NCBI RefSeq assembly: GCF_963678635.1
Contig: NC_087065.1
Coordinates: 11,427,579 to 11,491,578 of the forward strand
DNA length: 64,000 nt
Reading direction: 5' to 3'
Source: Symsagittifera roscoffensis
Lineage: Eukaryota > Xenacoelomorpha > Acoela > Convolutidae
The position numbers were made by a program, and so were the translations under genes. The notes beneath the pieces were generated by a model, which was not told the origin of the DNA, did no database searches, and saw only the letters and a list, made by a program, of their open reading frames with translations. Shown in pieces: positions 48,355 to 57,905 of the stretch (positions are counted from its first letter, which is position 1; each line of letters starts with the position of its first letter).

Positions 48355-49470
48355 TTTTTGTTTACTTTAAGCAATATTTTTCTTAAGCTAGCTTCGGTTA
48401 TGGTTATAGGGTATTATTCACAACTTATAGCAGCTGTGGGCGTCTTTGTCGGTTTTCTATTACACTGATACAAAATTTACGATTAAAATGTTTAGACAAA
48501 GTTGAAGGTTGTTTCTTGCAATAACTGCAAATAACCCAAGAACATGGTTCATGATTGAAAAAGTTTAAGTATTAGAAAACAAACATATGTCCTTTTTCAG
48601 TTTCTGATTAAGAAAAACATGAAATAATTTCTAAAAACAGGAACATAGGACCTAAACAAGAAAAAAATTCATTGTTCGTAGAGGTTTTTCATATTCCTAT
48701 GAATAAAAAGTTAGTGAAAGGGTGTCAAATTACGCAGTTGGAAGAACAGCCAAATGTATTTTCTGAAAAACATATCAGCTGAGAAACTAAACTTCAATTC
48801 ATTTGAGATTTAATTTTTTAAGTTACACAAGGCTGCCATTTGCTGCGCAAGTCACCCAAACTAATCCCGCCATGCAAACTATTGTTTTAAAAAAATTATA
48901 TGAAAATAAGGAAAAGTCATACAAGGATATTTTGTGCTCAATTTTTTTTGAATTGTTTGTTTTAAGCAAGCGAGGAGACACTAAATTCACTCTAGACAGT
49001 TCATGAGCCGCAAGAAGAGTTAATAAGCATGAAATTTTAAATAAGTCTAAATTGCAGGAGAGTTATCTTTCGAATTCTGTCTGAAATTTCCATCGTGAAA
49101 GATCTTTAATCTGAACAACAAAAACTTCTAGATCACGCTTTTGGTTTTTCAAAGTTTTGGGTTTCTTTATAATCTGAGTATCGGTGCTAGAAGACTATAA
49201 CATGATACCACACTGATGTTCTCTGACTCTTCAAAAAAGCTGAAAAAAACGGACTCTACGCCAAAGTACATTCACACTTCGTCGATGCTCGGATTAATTA
49301 GCTAACAAAATCCTTTTCAAATCGAAAAAATGAACTCAGCGACAGTGAAGTTGCAACATTGTACTCCATAGGTACTTTTGAGCTAAAACAATTAGTTTCA
49401 GAGTTTTTAAACTGTAATCAAACCATAGAACAATGCTAAGAGATATTTAGATGTTTAATAGCAAAAAGAA
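48355..49470 (+). repeat. Old tandem duplication, right copy
   Basis: The partner of 47385-48240 with the same landmark order, ending with CATTGTACTCCATAGGTACTTTTGAGC near 49360 and AACTGTAATCAAACCA near 49420. It is noncoding. Confidence 0.6.
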
Positions 49471-49690
49471 AAACGGAATATTTTTTTCAAACTATTTTTT
49501 TCAGAAAACAAATTGAAGTATACTGGCTGTACTGCTATTTGTGGCCCGCAATTTTTTTTATTGTACTGTCTTTTAACGACATTTAATTAAATGGTATGAA
49601 ACGATCTTCGCTTTAATCGAGAAAAAGCTCATAGAGTCCATAGAAATTTCATTTACCACAAAAAAATAATGCTTAAAAAATACAAACTTA

Positions 49691-50072
49691 AATATTTTGT
49701 AATTTCAGAAAGTTTCAGTGATGTCAATTTTAAGGGATTTTCATATCAAAGTGAAACACATTTTGAATTTTTTGACAAAACTGCGTATGCTAAGTTCCGA
49801 CAATCAGATGGAAGCGAGCTGCTGTAGAAACGTAGAAGTCCCTTATTTGGATTTTTTGTTCTTTTCTCCACAATTAATTCACTGTGAAATAATTGTGGAA
49901 AAAGGACAAAAAGTCCAAATAAAGGACTTCTACAATTCTACATTAGCTCGCTTTCATCAGGTTGTTAGAACTAAGCAATGCAGTTTTGTCGAAAAGTTCG
50001 ATATGTGTTTCATTTTGACATAAGACCCCCTAAAATTGACATTACTGAAATTTTCTAAAACAACAAAAATAT
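49691..50072. mobile_element. 380-bp foldback (long inverted repeat) element
   Basis: The segment is one near-continuous palindrome of about 190-bp arms centred at 49883 (TTCACTGTGAA). The left arm contains TTTCAGTGATGTCAATTTTA, GTGAAACACATTTTGAA, AGCGAGCTGCTGTAGAAAC and AGAAGTCCCTTATTTGG. The right arm has the reverse complement of each in reverse order with moderate divergence. No coding frame is credible. The structure suits a foldback or MITE-like DNA transposon; a target duplication could not be defined. Confidence 0.8.
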
Positions 50073-50081
50073 ATCAAGTTT

Positions 50082-50215
50082 GCATATCAAAGTAACACAT
50101 TTTGAATTTTTCGACAAAACTGCATGTGCTTAGTTCCAACAATTTGACGGAAGCGAGCTGCTGTAGAAACATAGAAGTCCCTTATTTGGTTTTTTTGTCC
50201 TTTCCTCCACAATAG
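50082..50215 (+). repeat. Extra single arm of the foldback element
   Basis: The left-arm sequence (ATATCAAAGTAACACATTTTG through AGCGAGCTGCTGTAGAAAC to CCTCCACAATAG) occurs once more immediately after the foldback, in the same orientation as its left arm. The order is arm, reversed arm, arm, so this could be the surviving half of a second palindrome. Confidence 0.8.
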
Positions 50216-50223
50216 TTTTACAC

Positions 50224-50420
50224 ACCAGCGGATTTAGGGGGTGCAGCGGACGCCCCTCCCCTCAGGGATTCGACCCCCTGCTGACCCAAAAGGTCCCCCC
50301 TCTGCACTTTTTTGAGATATCCATTTTTGGCTAAGGAACCCTAAATGTTTTTTAGAGGCGCGCCAAATCATATTAATCTTGAGGGGGGAGCGCAAGCCAA
50401 AACACGCAATTTTGTGGTCA
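50224..50420 (+). repeat. Dispersed GC-rich element, copy 1
   Basis: The element starts AGCGGATTTAGGGGGTG, continues with GACGCCCCTCCCC and ATTCGACCCCCTGC, and then GAGATATCCATTTTTGG and a GGCGCG stretch. The same order occurs at 57763-57905. The G-run and C-run opening is typical of short non-autonomous repeats in many animal genomes. The ATTCGACCC segment resembles a tRNA B box, but no A box or tRNA fold was found. Confidence 0.7.
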
Positions 50421-50642
50421 AAATTTTCCAAAAAGTGTCTACAAACGCTCTTTTTTGCCTGTTTTTTTTTTTCAAAAATTTGACTGCGGCTCAAAAAAAT
50501 TGGTCGAAATGGGGTCTTTACAGTGATTTACGAGAGCTCAGAAAATCAATTTGGCCATGACATTCCATATGTTCATATGCACACACACGTTAAGTTTCAC
50601 GGTCGTACGAGTTTTACCCTAAAAGCAGTTTAGTAATACAAA

Positions 50643-50682
50643 ATACACACACACACACTCACACACATATACACATACAAAC
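50643..50682 (+). repeat. CA microsatellite
   Basis: An interrupted (CA)n run with a few CTCACA and ATACA units. Confidence 0.85.
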
Positions 50683-50699
50683 TTCTTTTTTTAAATAGT

Positions 50700-52053
50700 A
50701 TGTATAAATATGTGTTTGAGAGTATATCTTGAAACAAAAAAAAAGTACTTCCTCTCGCTATTTTGACAAATTTGAGAGCAAATATATCAGAACTGAGAAA
50801 ACACATATAGTGTTCAGGTGTTTGTCAAAATTCAAATTAATCGCAACGAAACAAGTCATCAAGAAAGCCATTCGTATGTTTTTAATCTAGGGCTTAAAAG
50901 TCCACTGGTTTGAAAAATTGAAAACTTGAAGTTGATTTGATAAAAAAAAACAAGCTAAAAACCTTCGCCATTGAAATCAACGAAGCTTGTTAACAAAAAT
51001 AGGTGGCCGAGCACACCTTGTAAACTTAATTTTTTTAAATGATTTTCTGAAAATCTGAGCACATCAGCGCACCTCATAAAGTACCTCATTTTTATACAAG
51101 ATGGTAACTGAGGAAAACCATATTGATGGCGGCGTATTCTTACGCACTATAAGCCCACCCCCTGTCCTCCCCTCGAGAACAGGCCACGCACATACATCTT
51201 AACACGGTTGGTCCTTGTCTTTGTTTGCTTTTCTTGACATTTTCGCTACAATCGAGCTTTTATATAAAATACGTACAACACGAAAATCTACAACGACATT
51301 GTACCACGTAATACAGCTTTAATACACTAAACAGCTTTAAGGGAGGATATCAGCTTGCTCCACTGACTAACAAAAAAGAACTGGAAGCTCAGAGTTTTCA
51401 ATTAAAATCCAAGATTGAAAACAACTGAGGGAGCACATCAAGTGAGAAACACCACCGTCTCCAAGAGAAGTTTTCATTTGCAACTGATTTTAATTATCGA
51501 TTCATTTGGCTTATAATTTGTTGTTCCGGGTCGGGTGGTTTTTCTCCAGACAAAATTTTGATTTTTTAACTAGCAATTTTTGACGGATTTTTTTTTATTT
51601 AAAGGTATTGATGTGTTGGGCTCAAAATAAGAAAGTTATTTTCCCTATGAAAAAATTTCATAAAAAATATTTGAGGTTTATAGATTCCCAATTTGCTTCA
51701 CGTAAATTAATTTGCTTAAATTTAATAAATTAATTTGCTTTAACGTGTAAGCGGAGAATTAATCAATCTTAGAAATTGTTCCAAAACAAAATTGAGGCAT
51801 CATATTAGGTCTTTTGGTCTATTTGATATAATACTCTGCTATAGGCGGAATATATCACATGTACTTTTCTTAGCGCATGGAGAATGATTTTAAAAAATCT
51901 CAAAAAAAAATTAAAATTATTATTATTTTTTGAAAATTTCATCAAATTTTTTTTAAAGAAACATAATTCCATAAAACCTAAAAAGCAGTTGGAATGTTCA
52001 AGGCCTCGGCCTGATACGAAGAATTTGGTTTTTGTTTGGAAATACACTAGGAG
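50700..52053. other. AT-rich gene-free stretch
   Basis: I see no gene, splice-bounded frame or clear repeat. Short poly-A/T runs are frequent. A GC-richer spot near 51130-51190 has no open frame. An intron or intergenic DNA are equally possible. Confidence 0.45.
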
Positions 52054-52239
52054 ATGATGGAAAAATCTCATAAAACAGTTCCAAAAAACTCAAATTCTAA
52101 AGCAATGCTCAGAACATCAAAAACAACAGAAAACAAATGCTTAACAATTAATTTGCCATTACTAATAGGAAAAAATGATGATTCTAATCGTTTTGGTAGA
52201 TTTTACGTAAACGGTTCGGATAAACCAATTGAAGCATAA
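52054..52239 (+). CDS. Small hypothetical open frame, unrecognised
   Basis: The frame has 61 codons from an ATGATGG start in a purine-rich context. The second half (NLPLLIGKNDDSNRFGRFYVNGSDKPIEA region, not quoted in full) is less biased in composition than random frames in this AT-rich area, which is the only reason to list it. There is no signal peptide, membrane segment or known motif. It may be a chance frame or an exon relic. Confidence 0.15.
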   Translation: MMEKSHKTVPKNSNSKAMLRTSKTTENKCLTINLPLLIGKNDDSNRFGRFYVNGSDKPIEA

Positions 52240-53604
52240 ATCAAACGTACAAAAAGTAAGAAATAACGGCTAAAATTTTTTTTTTTCAATGAAAATTGAC
52301 CAAGAATTAACTGTTGGAAAAAACTTACAAAACTTGACAAGTTAGCGATAAAATAATTCGAGTTTAAAAAATATCAGGCTAAAAAACTATTCGCAAGAAA
52401 AAACGGATAAATGAAATAAAATCTAAATCAGTTCTTTTATCAGTACTTTCTTTTTGGCGAGACAAAACGCAATGGTTACGTTGTGAAATATAACCCAGTA
52501 AAATTTAAGGCAAATTCTTAAAACTTATAGAAAAATCAGAATTCTTTTTTTGGTAGCTCGAAAACTTTAATGTTATAGACCTCAAAAACACTGGATTTTT
52601 TGTCCTCGCTGGACAATAGTAGAGGAATTTAAGAGGAGCCAAAAAGTTTACTTAGCAGAAATACAGCGGAAGCAAAAGTCGTTATTGAAAGAGAAAAAAA
52701 TCTCCTGCTTTACAGACTTACTCTATCAGTTATCTTCTTGCTTTTAAGCTTGGTTGTTTTCGTAGTAACAGAATGAAAAACTAATGTACAAAATGGGAAA
52801 AAGATCATACCGGCATATTGCAAAAGTTATAAATTGGACAGCCCAGAATGTGCAAACTCAGCGCTGAGCGACAAAAAACTTAATTGACAGAGTGAAAAAT
52901 TAATGTACTAAGCAAAAAGTAAACAACAAAATCAAGGACTCGCGAAAAGTTGGAAAACCTATTTAAGCTCAAAAAAGCAAGACTTCAAAATCTTTCGCTT
53001 CAAAATTAGACCAAAAAATGTTAGGTAATATTTTAGATTGTATTTAACATAAAAGTAACGATTGAATTGTAGAGCTACATATTAATCCCCAATCACGTAC
53101 AATTTTTAAAAAAAAATAACTTTTTCCAAAAGTTAAAAATCAGTGGAATTAGATAGGAAGTTCATTGTTCTCATTTCCTCCTAAGTGCAACGTCTCTTTA
53201 TAAAAAATCCTACCCAGACTAAAAACAGAAAAGTTTTATTTAATTTTTCAGAGATTTTTGTCTTTTTTGGAAGCTGAATCACAACCATAACCTTTAAAAA
53301 GAAAGTATGCTTGAACCTATTGATGTTTTTGTGAAGGTAGCTAAAACTGAGGCTGTGATCGAAATAAATTGATATTTAAACGGATGAAATAAATTTATTA
53401 TACTCAGAGGGAAAACGCAGCTTCGCAACACATAAAATACATCAAAAACATTGCATTACAAGACAGTGAATAGTAAAGAGACTGAAATCGAAATTAAATT
53501 TGTTTTAGTTTAAAAATAGTTTAAAAAAACTTCACATACAGGAACAAACAACTCATACTTTCGACTCGGATGATATTCATAAACAGCCTTAAAAATCATT
53601 GAAA
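52240..53604. other. AT-rich gene-free stretch
   Basis: Poly-A-rich DNA without recognisable genes or repeats. Confidence 0.45.
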
Positions 53605-53785
53605 ATCATTTTTGGGCGCAAAGAGGCCACCAAGTTTGAGTCGAACCTCGTTACGCAGAAAATAGAACTGGTGTCTTAGAAAAATTTTTGAGCTATGAAA
53701 GTTTGAAACTCAATCTTTTTACGAATCATCCCTCCTGAAACACACAATATAAAAAATTATTTTGCTCTATAATGTGCAAAACAAA
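53605..53785 (+). repeat. 180-bp direct repeat, copy 1 (partner 53872-54045)
   Basis: Shared landmarks are GGGCGCAA, TCGAACCTCGTTACGC / TCGACCCTCATTAAGC, AGAACTG.TGTCTTAGAAAAA, ACAAATCATC.CTCCTGAAAC or similar, and ATGTGCAAAACAA / ATGCAAAACAA. The copies are about 270 bp apart in the same orientation. No coding frame is shared. Confidence 0.7.
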
Positions 53786-53871
53786 AGCAGAAACTATAAA
53801 ATTGAAAAAAAAACAAGAAATAACTAAATTAATTAAAAATCAGAACAAATTCAGTTACATTTCTTAAAAAT

Positions 53872-54045
53872 ATTTACCGGGCGCAATTAAGTTGACCAGG
53901 TTTCAGTCGACCCTCATTAAGCCGAAAACAGAACTGTTGTCTTAGAAAAATTTTTGAACTAGAAATTTTGAATTTCAATTTTTTTTTACAAATCATCGCT
54001 CCTGAAACAACAACAAAAAATTTGCACTATACTATGCAAAACAAG
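53872..54045 (+). repeat. 180-bp direct repeat, copy 2
   Basis: The copy has the same order of landmarks as 53605-53785, with substitutions and small indels. Confidence 0.7.
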
Positions 54046-55602
54046 ATGACAAAGCCGATAAAACCAAAATTGAACCCAAAAAATCAAAAAAAACTGATAG
54101 AAAAAAAAACGAAAGTTATTCATAATCAGAATTTTCAATTATAGTTAAATTTGTTTAATTCAAAATAAATTCCATGCTTTAAACACTAAGCCGATAAAAA
54201 AACCGTACCAGATATTATAAATGGCCTTCTTTCAAAAACGGAAAATGAACCGACGGAAACTAGTACAGAAACCACGAATCCGATAAAGAATCAATTCTTT
54301 TTTCAAGAAAAAATTTGGAAAAATAACTATTGCCTGAAACAAAATTAACCTATTTACGATCTAAATGATGGTAATTTTAAAAAGTTTTTCAAGGAAATTT
54401 GTAAAGTAGCCCTTGAAAGTGACATTCAACTTTCCTCTTAAATTGACAATTCTGGGAACATTGTTAATTACGGGAAAAAAGTCTAATACTCAGGTGCTGC
54501 ATCCTTACTGCTCGCAAGGGTAAAAATTTCGAAATTATTATTAGCAAACTGTAGCCTTAAAGTCATCACAAATTAGAATCATTGAATATTTTATATACTG
54601 TTTTGAATTTAAAACCAAAACAATGAAATAGTCACCTCAAACCAACTTTTGGGTACAAAACTATTCTATGAAACAATAAAAATTGTCGTTTGTAAATCAA
54701 ATTTGAATCTCAAAAGTTTTTGTGAAAAATTAAGAAACTAAGTTACCAAAATAGATTTTGGGCGAAAAAAATTGGTAAAATACATAAAAAATTTCATGAA
54801 GAAACCTAAAAAACTGTCAAAAAATTTTAATATGAAAACAAATTTTGAGCTCAAAATTAAGTAAGAAACTGAAACACAAAACTGCTTATATCAGGGCGAA
54901 CCCCTTAATGTTGCTCTTGCCTTTTAAGATCAATAGAGCAGTGCTCGCTTAAAAAATGAACGGAATATTCAGAAAAAGAAAAAAATCATAAATCTTTTGA
55001 AATTATTTACGCTCATTCCCGACACGCCATACAAAGTACAAAATGATAGATTTTGCTCCCAATAACAAAGAAATTATGACAAATAGCCTGCTTCAACCAA
55101 TTTGAAACAATTTCTTAGACGGATTAATTATCCGCTTACCCGTTAAATGCGCGAAATACATTGCGCGTTATTTGTCGCAATTTTGACAATTTGGCATTCT
55201 TTAAACCTCCATAACTTTACCAAAAACAATCACAGTTAAAATATCTTTTTCCATTTGAGATCAAGACAACAATTTTTCGGATGACGTTAGAAAATTTCAT
55301 CAAAAATTGCAATTTTTAACAAAGCAATTTTGATGGTCTTGATTTATTTTTCTCGGAATATCTGTGTATTAACTCATTAAAACCGGTCACAAACAGTTTT
55401 TTGCAAATTACGGGTTCTCTTAAGGAAAAAGTTTCATAACCGGTTACAAGACTTTGCAGATTTACAGATCAAACTTTTGGCTGAGGATACTTTGTTTTTT
55501 CAAATCATGAATACTATTCATGCTTTCAGGATGCTGTTACCAGAATCAGTCATATTAATAAAAGCTGGAGCCATTATGCCAAAAAACAATAAGGTACGAA
55601 AT
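54046..55602. other. AT-rich stretch with the probable 3' UTR of the LRRC57-like gene at its right end
   Basis: No gene is seen up to about 55300. On the minus strand the DNA following the LRRC57-like stop codon is its probable 3' untranslated region; an AATAAA (TTTATT on the plus strand, 55343-55348) lies about 255 bp after the stop and is a candidate poly(A) signal. Confidence 0.4.
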
Positions 55603-56084
55603 TTAAGTTATTTTTTTCTTAGTTGCCGTGAACCTTTCCATATACTTTGCATACTCCTCGTTCACTTCCAGGTCTTTCTGTGTGAACAAATTGCCATCCA
55701 GGAAAATCAGTGACACTTGCGATTCTCCTAGCACTCCTTTTAGGTTATCTGTCAATAACAAACAGTTTTCTTCTAATCGCAACGTTCTGAGGTTTGAACA
55801 ATTTTTCAGGTCTTGTGGAATAACCGCAAGTCTGTTTCTGTTGGCGTTCAGTTCCACAATGTTCAACTCGCTGATTGTCTCAGGAAGCCGTTCTAGGTAA
55901 TTATCACTAACTTCTAATGCATTAAGTTGTCGGCATTTTGATATTTGGTCGGGTAAAAAGTGGACTTTGTTTTCTGTGACACTGAGGGTTTTGAGGTTAG
56001 TAAGCCGACTGATTTCTGGAGGTATTAGCTGAATATTGTTTTTGGACAGGTTCAGAATTTCCAATTTTAATAAATTGTAAACAC
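55603..56084 (-). CDS. LRRC57: LRRC57-like leucine-rich-repeat protein, terminal coding exon
   Basis: The exon encodes about 160 residues of a leucine-rich-repeat protein. Repeats of about 23 residues are visible: LEILNLSKNNIQLIP, TNLKTLSVTENKVHFLP, RQLNALEVSDNYLERLP, IVELNANRNRLAVIP and SNLRTLRLEENCL. The C-terminus EEYAKYMERFTATKKKIT is nearly the same as that of animal LRRC57, a small intracellular protein of about 240 residues with no well-established function. The family match rests on LRLEENCL and YMERFTATKKK together. The exon begins at a 3' splice site (TTTGTTTCAG before GTGTTTAC, minus strand); its first two bases complete a split codon. About one third of the protein at the N-terminus is missing and no upstream exon was recognised in the 7.9 kb to the window end. 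The reading frame is intact, so the gene is probably functional. Confidence 0.85.
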
Positions 56085-56096
56085 CTGAAACAAAAA
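56085..56096 (-). promoter_or_regulatory. 3' splice site of the LRRC57-like terminal exon
   Basis: On the minus strand the sequence GTTTTTGTTTCAG immediately precedes the exon. The T-rich tract and CAG fit a spliceosomal acceptor, and the frame is open across the boundary only from this point. Confidence 0.7.
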
Positions 56097-57762
56097 CCCT
56101 ATTGTCGTTTTATTAACTATTTTCCTATTTTTACAATACTATCCAAGTAGTTGTTAGCGTGTTTGCCATAACTTGAATTCATTTTTTAGTCAAGTTCAAA
56201 ACTTTTAAGCCAGAACAACATCAAAAAAAATCAGAAGCAAAGCATCAATTCAATGTGAATAGTCGACAAACAGTTAGTGTTTTTGTTATTTCCTTTTAGA
56301 TAAACGGCGTTCTAAATAGGTCAAGATCTCGCGATCTTAGGATCTTTTACCTATCCCCCTCCTATTGCAATGTGGGGAGGAGGGGGATGATTCGTTACTT
56401 GGAACAAAAATCACATATGCTTTTAGTAAATTACTAATGCTTTTCGTATAAAATTTTAGTAAACAGTTAAATTAGTCAATTAGTTCTTTTTAGGGGGGAT
56501 TCCGTTACTAATGGGATTACTAATGGGAGGAGGGGTAAAAAGTTTTTAATGTCACTTTTTACTTGAGCAAAAATTTGACAAAACCAAACTTTGCCTGAAG
56601 ATTAATTTTCAGACGCGTGTTCACGTCTCCTTCCGTATTTCATGTTTGGTGCTTTCGGGATCTTATCTTTTGCATTCATTGATCAAATAAGCATGGTATT
56701 GAAACTATTTTTTTTAAATTTTACTCGATTAGTATATTCTGCAGCTTGTATCGGCATGTCTTCAACCAATGGCAACCATGAATTAAACAAAAGCTATAAA
56801 CTTAAAAAATTTTCACAAACTCATTATTTTATATTCATAAATGCAACATGTTGAATTTATGAAAAAGATTTAAGAGTACAGCCTTCATTCATTTAATGAT
56901 GGGGGGGGGGTTCTTATTCCAGGTTCCTATTCAAGTTTACTCAACTGTGTCTCTTGTAATTGCTTAATTGGCTAAACATCATCTGGTTTGTAATGCTAAC
57001 TTACTAAATAGAACAGAAAAAGGTCACAAAATAACTTTGAAAAACTTCAGCTTAGCCTGTAAAAAGGACGCTTACAAATTTGGATCCGGTCGAAGTAATA
57101 AAAACCGCCTAAAACAGAACTACTCCAATCTTCAAATGTTCTTTTTTTTCACAAAAGTCATAAATGGAGTACGTTTTTTTTTCTGTTGACAAACTTCAAG
57201 AACAGTTAAAAGTTTTCGAACAATTATTTTTTCATTTTGTTTCTAGCGTTGAATTCTGTTTCTTTTGATCATTTCATGTTTTAGCTAATTTTTACATCAT
57301 CGGTGGGATTTTTTTTCAGAAACGAAAATTTAATTAGAGCACACAAGCGAAGCAGAGCTTGGAAACGAACGAGGCCAGAAATCCGATAAAAACGAGGCGC
57401 AAAGGCTCAATTTCAGTTTTAAGGCAAAAGACTTCAGGACAAAAAAGCGGCTCTTTTCCACTCCGAACCCCCCTCCCCCGCCAACCTTTCAAAATATTGA
57501 TTTCCATGTTTGTTTTACGTGTTATTACGGCTAAATGCGTGATGTTACGATGTGAAGTATGAAAAACAAAAATGTTCACAATTGTTCATTTGTTCACCAA
57601 GCCATTTTCATTACATTATGACAACGTTGAATAAGCTTTGTAAAAAATGAGTTTGAAAGGGGGAAACTGGAAAAGAGGCGAAAAGTGGTTTAGTAGAAAA
57701 AACATCGATCAATATTTAATATGAACGTCTTGATTTGTTATAAAGTGTAAAACAGACCAATA
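56097..57762. other. Probable intron or upstream DNA, no gene recognised
   Basis: The stretch should be at least partly the intron upstream of the LRRC57-like exon. It contains G-runs and C-runs near 56375, 56520 and 56903 and several open frames of 67-81 codons without family resemblance. A CG-richer frame near 56600-56690 (minus strand) was considered and not called. Confidence 0.45.
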
Positions 57763-57905
57763 GCGGATTTAGGGGGGAGGGGGTGGTTTGGACGCCCCCT
57801 CTCTCAGAAATTCGACCCCCTGCCGACTCATTGGGTCCCTTTTTGTACTTAATTGAGATATCCATTTTTGGTGACGAACCCTAAAATTTTTCTAAAGGCG
57901 CCTTA
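57763..57905 (+). repeat. Dispersed GC-rich element, copy 2, at the start of the second satellite
   Basis: The element starts AGCGGATTTAGGGGGG, continues GGACGCCCCCTC and ATTCGACCCCCTGC, and ends GAGATATCCATTTTTGGTGA, CGAACCCTAAAATTTTTCTA, AAGGCGCC. It matches 50224-50420 in order. Its last 60 bp also recur inside each unit of the satellite that follows. Confidence 0.75.

Noticed and set aside
49718-50023. 101-codon plus-strand open frame
   Set aside because: It lies entirely in the long palindrome; the reading frame follows from the inverted arms and shows no family resemblance.
50224-50300. tRNA-derived repeat suggested by GGATTCGACCC (B-box-like)
   Set aside because: No A box at the right distance and no cloverleaf could be drawn; the motif lies in a C-rich stretch.
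56590-56690. Minus-strand frame with NAKDKIPKAPNMKYGRRREH, ending at a stop
   Set aside because: Composition is protein-like, but no splice acceptor with a pyrimidine tract precedes it, the frame is only about 25 codons and the family is not recognised.
57334-57579. 81-codon minus-strand frame and 67-codon plus-strand frame over the same segment
   Set aside because: The two frames overlap antisense, neither resembles a known family, and the segment has a C-rich low-complexity part.
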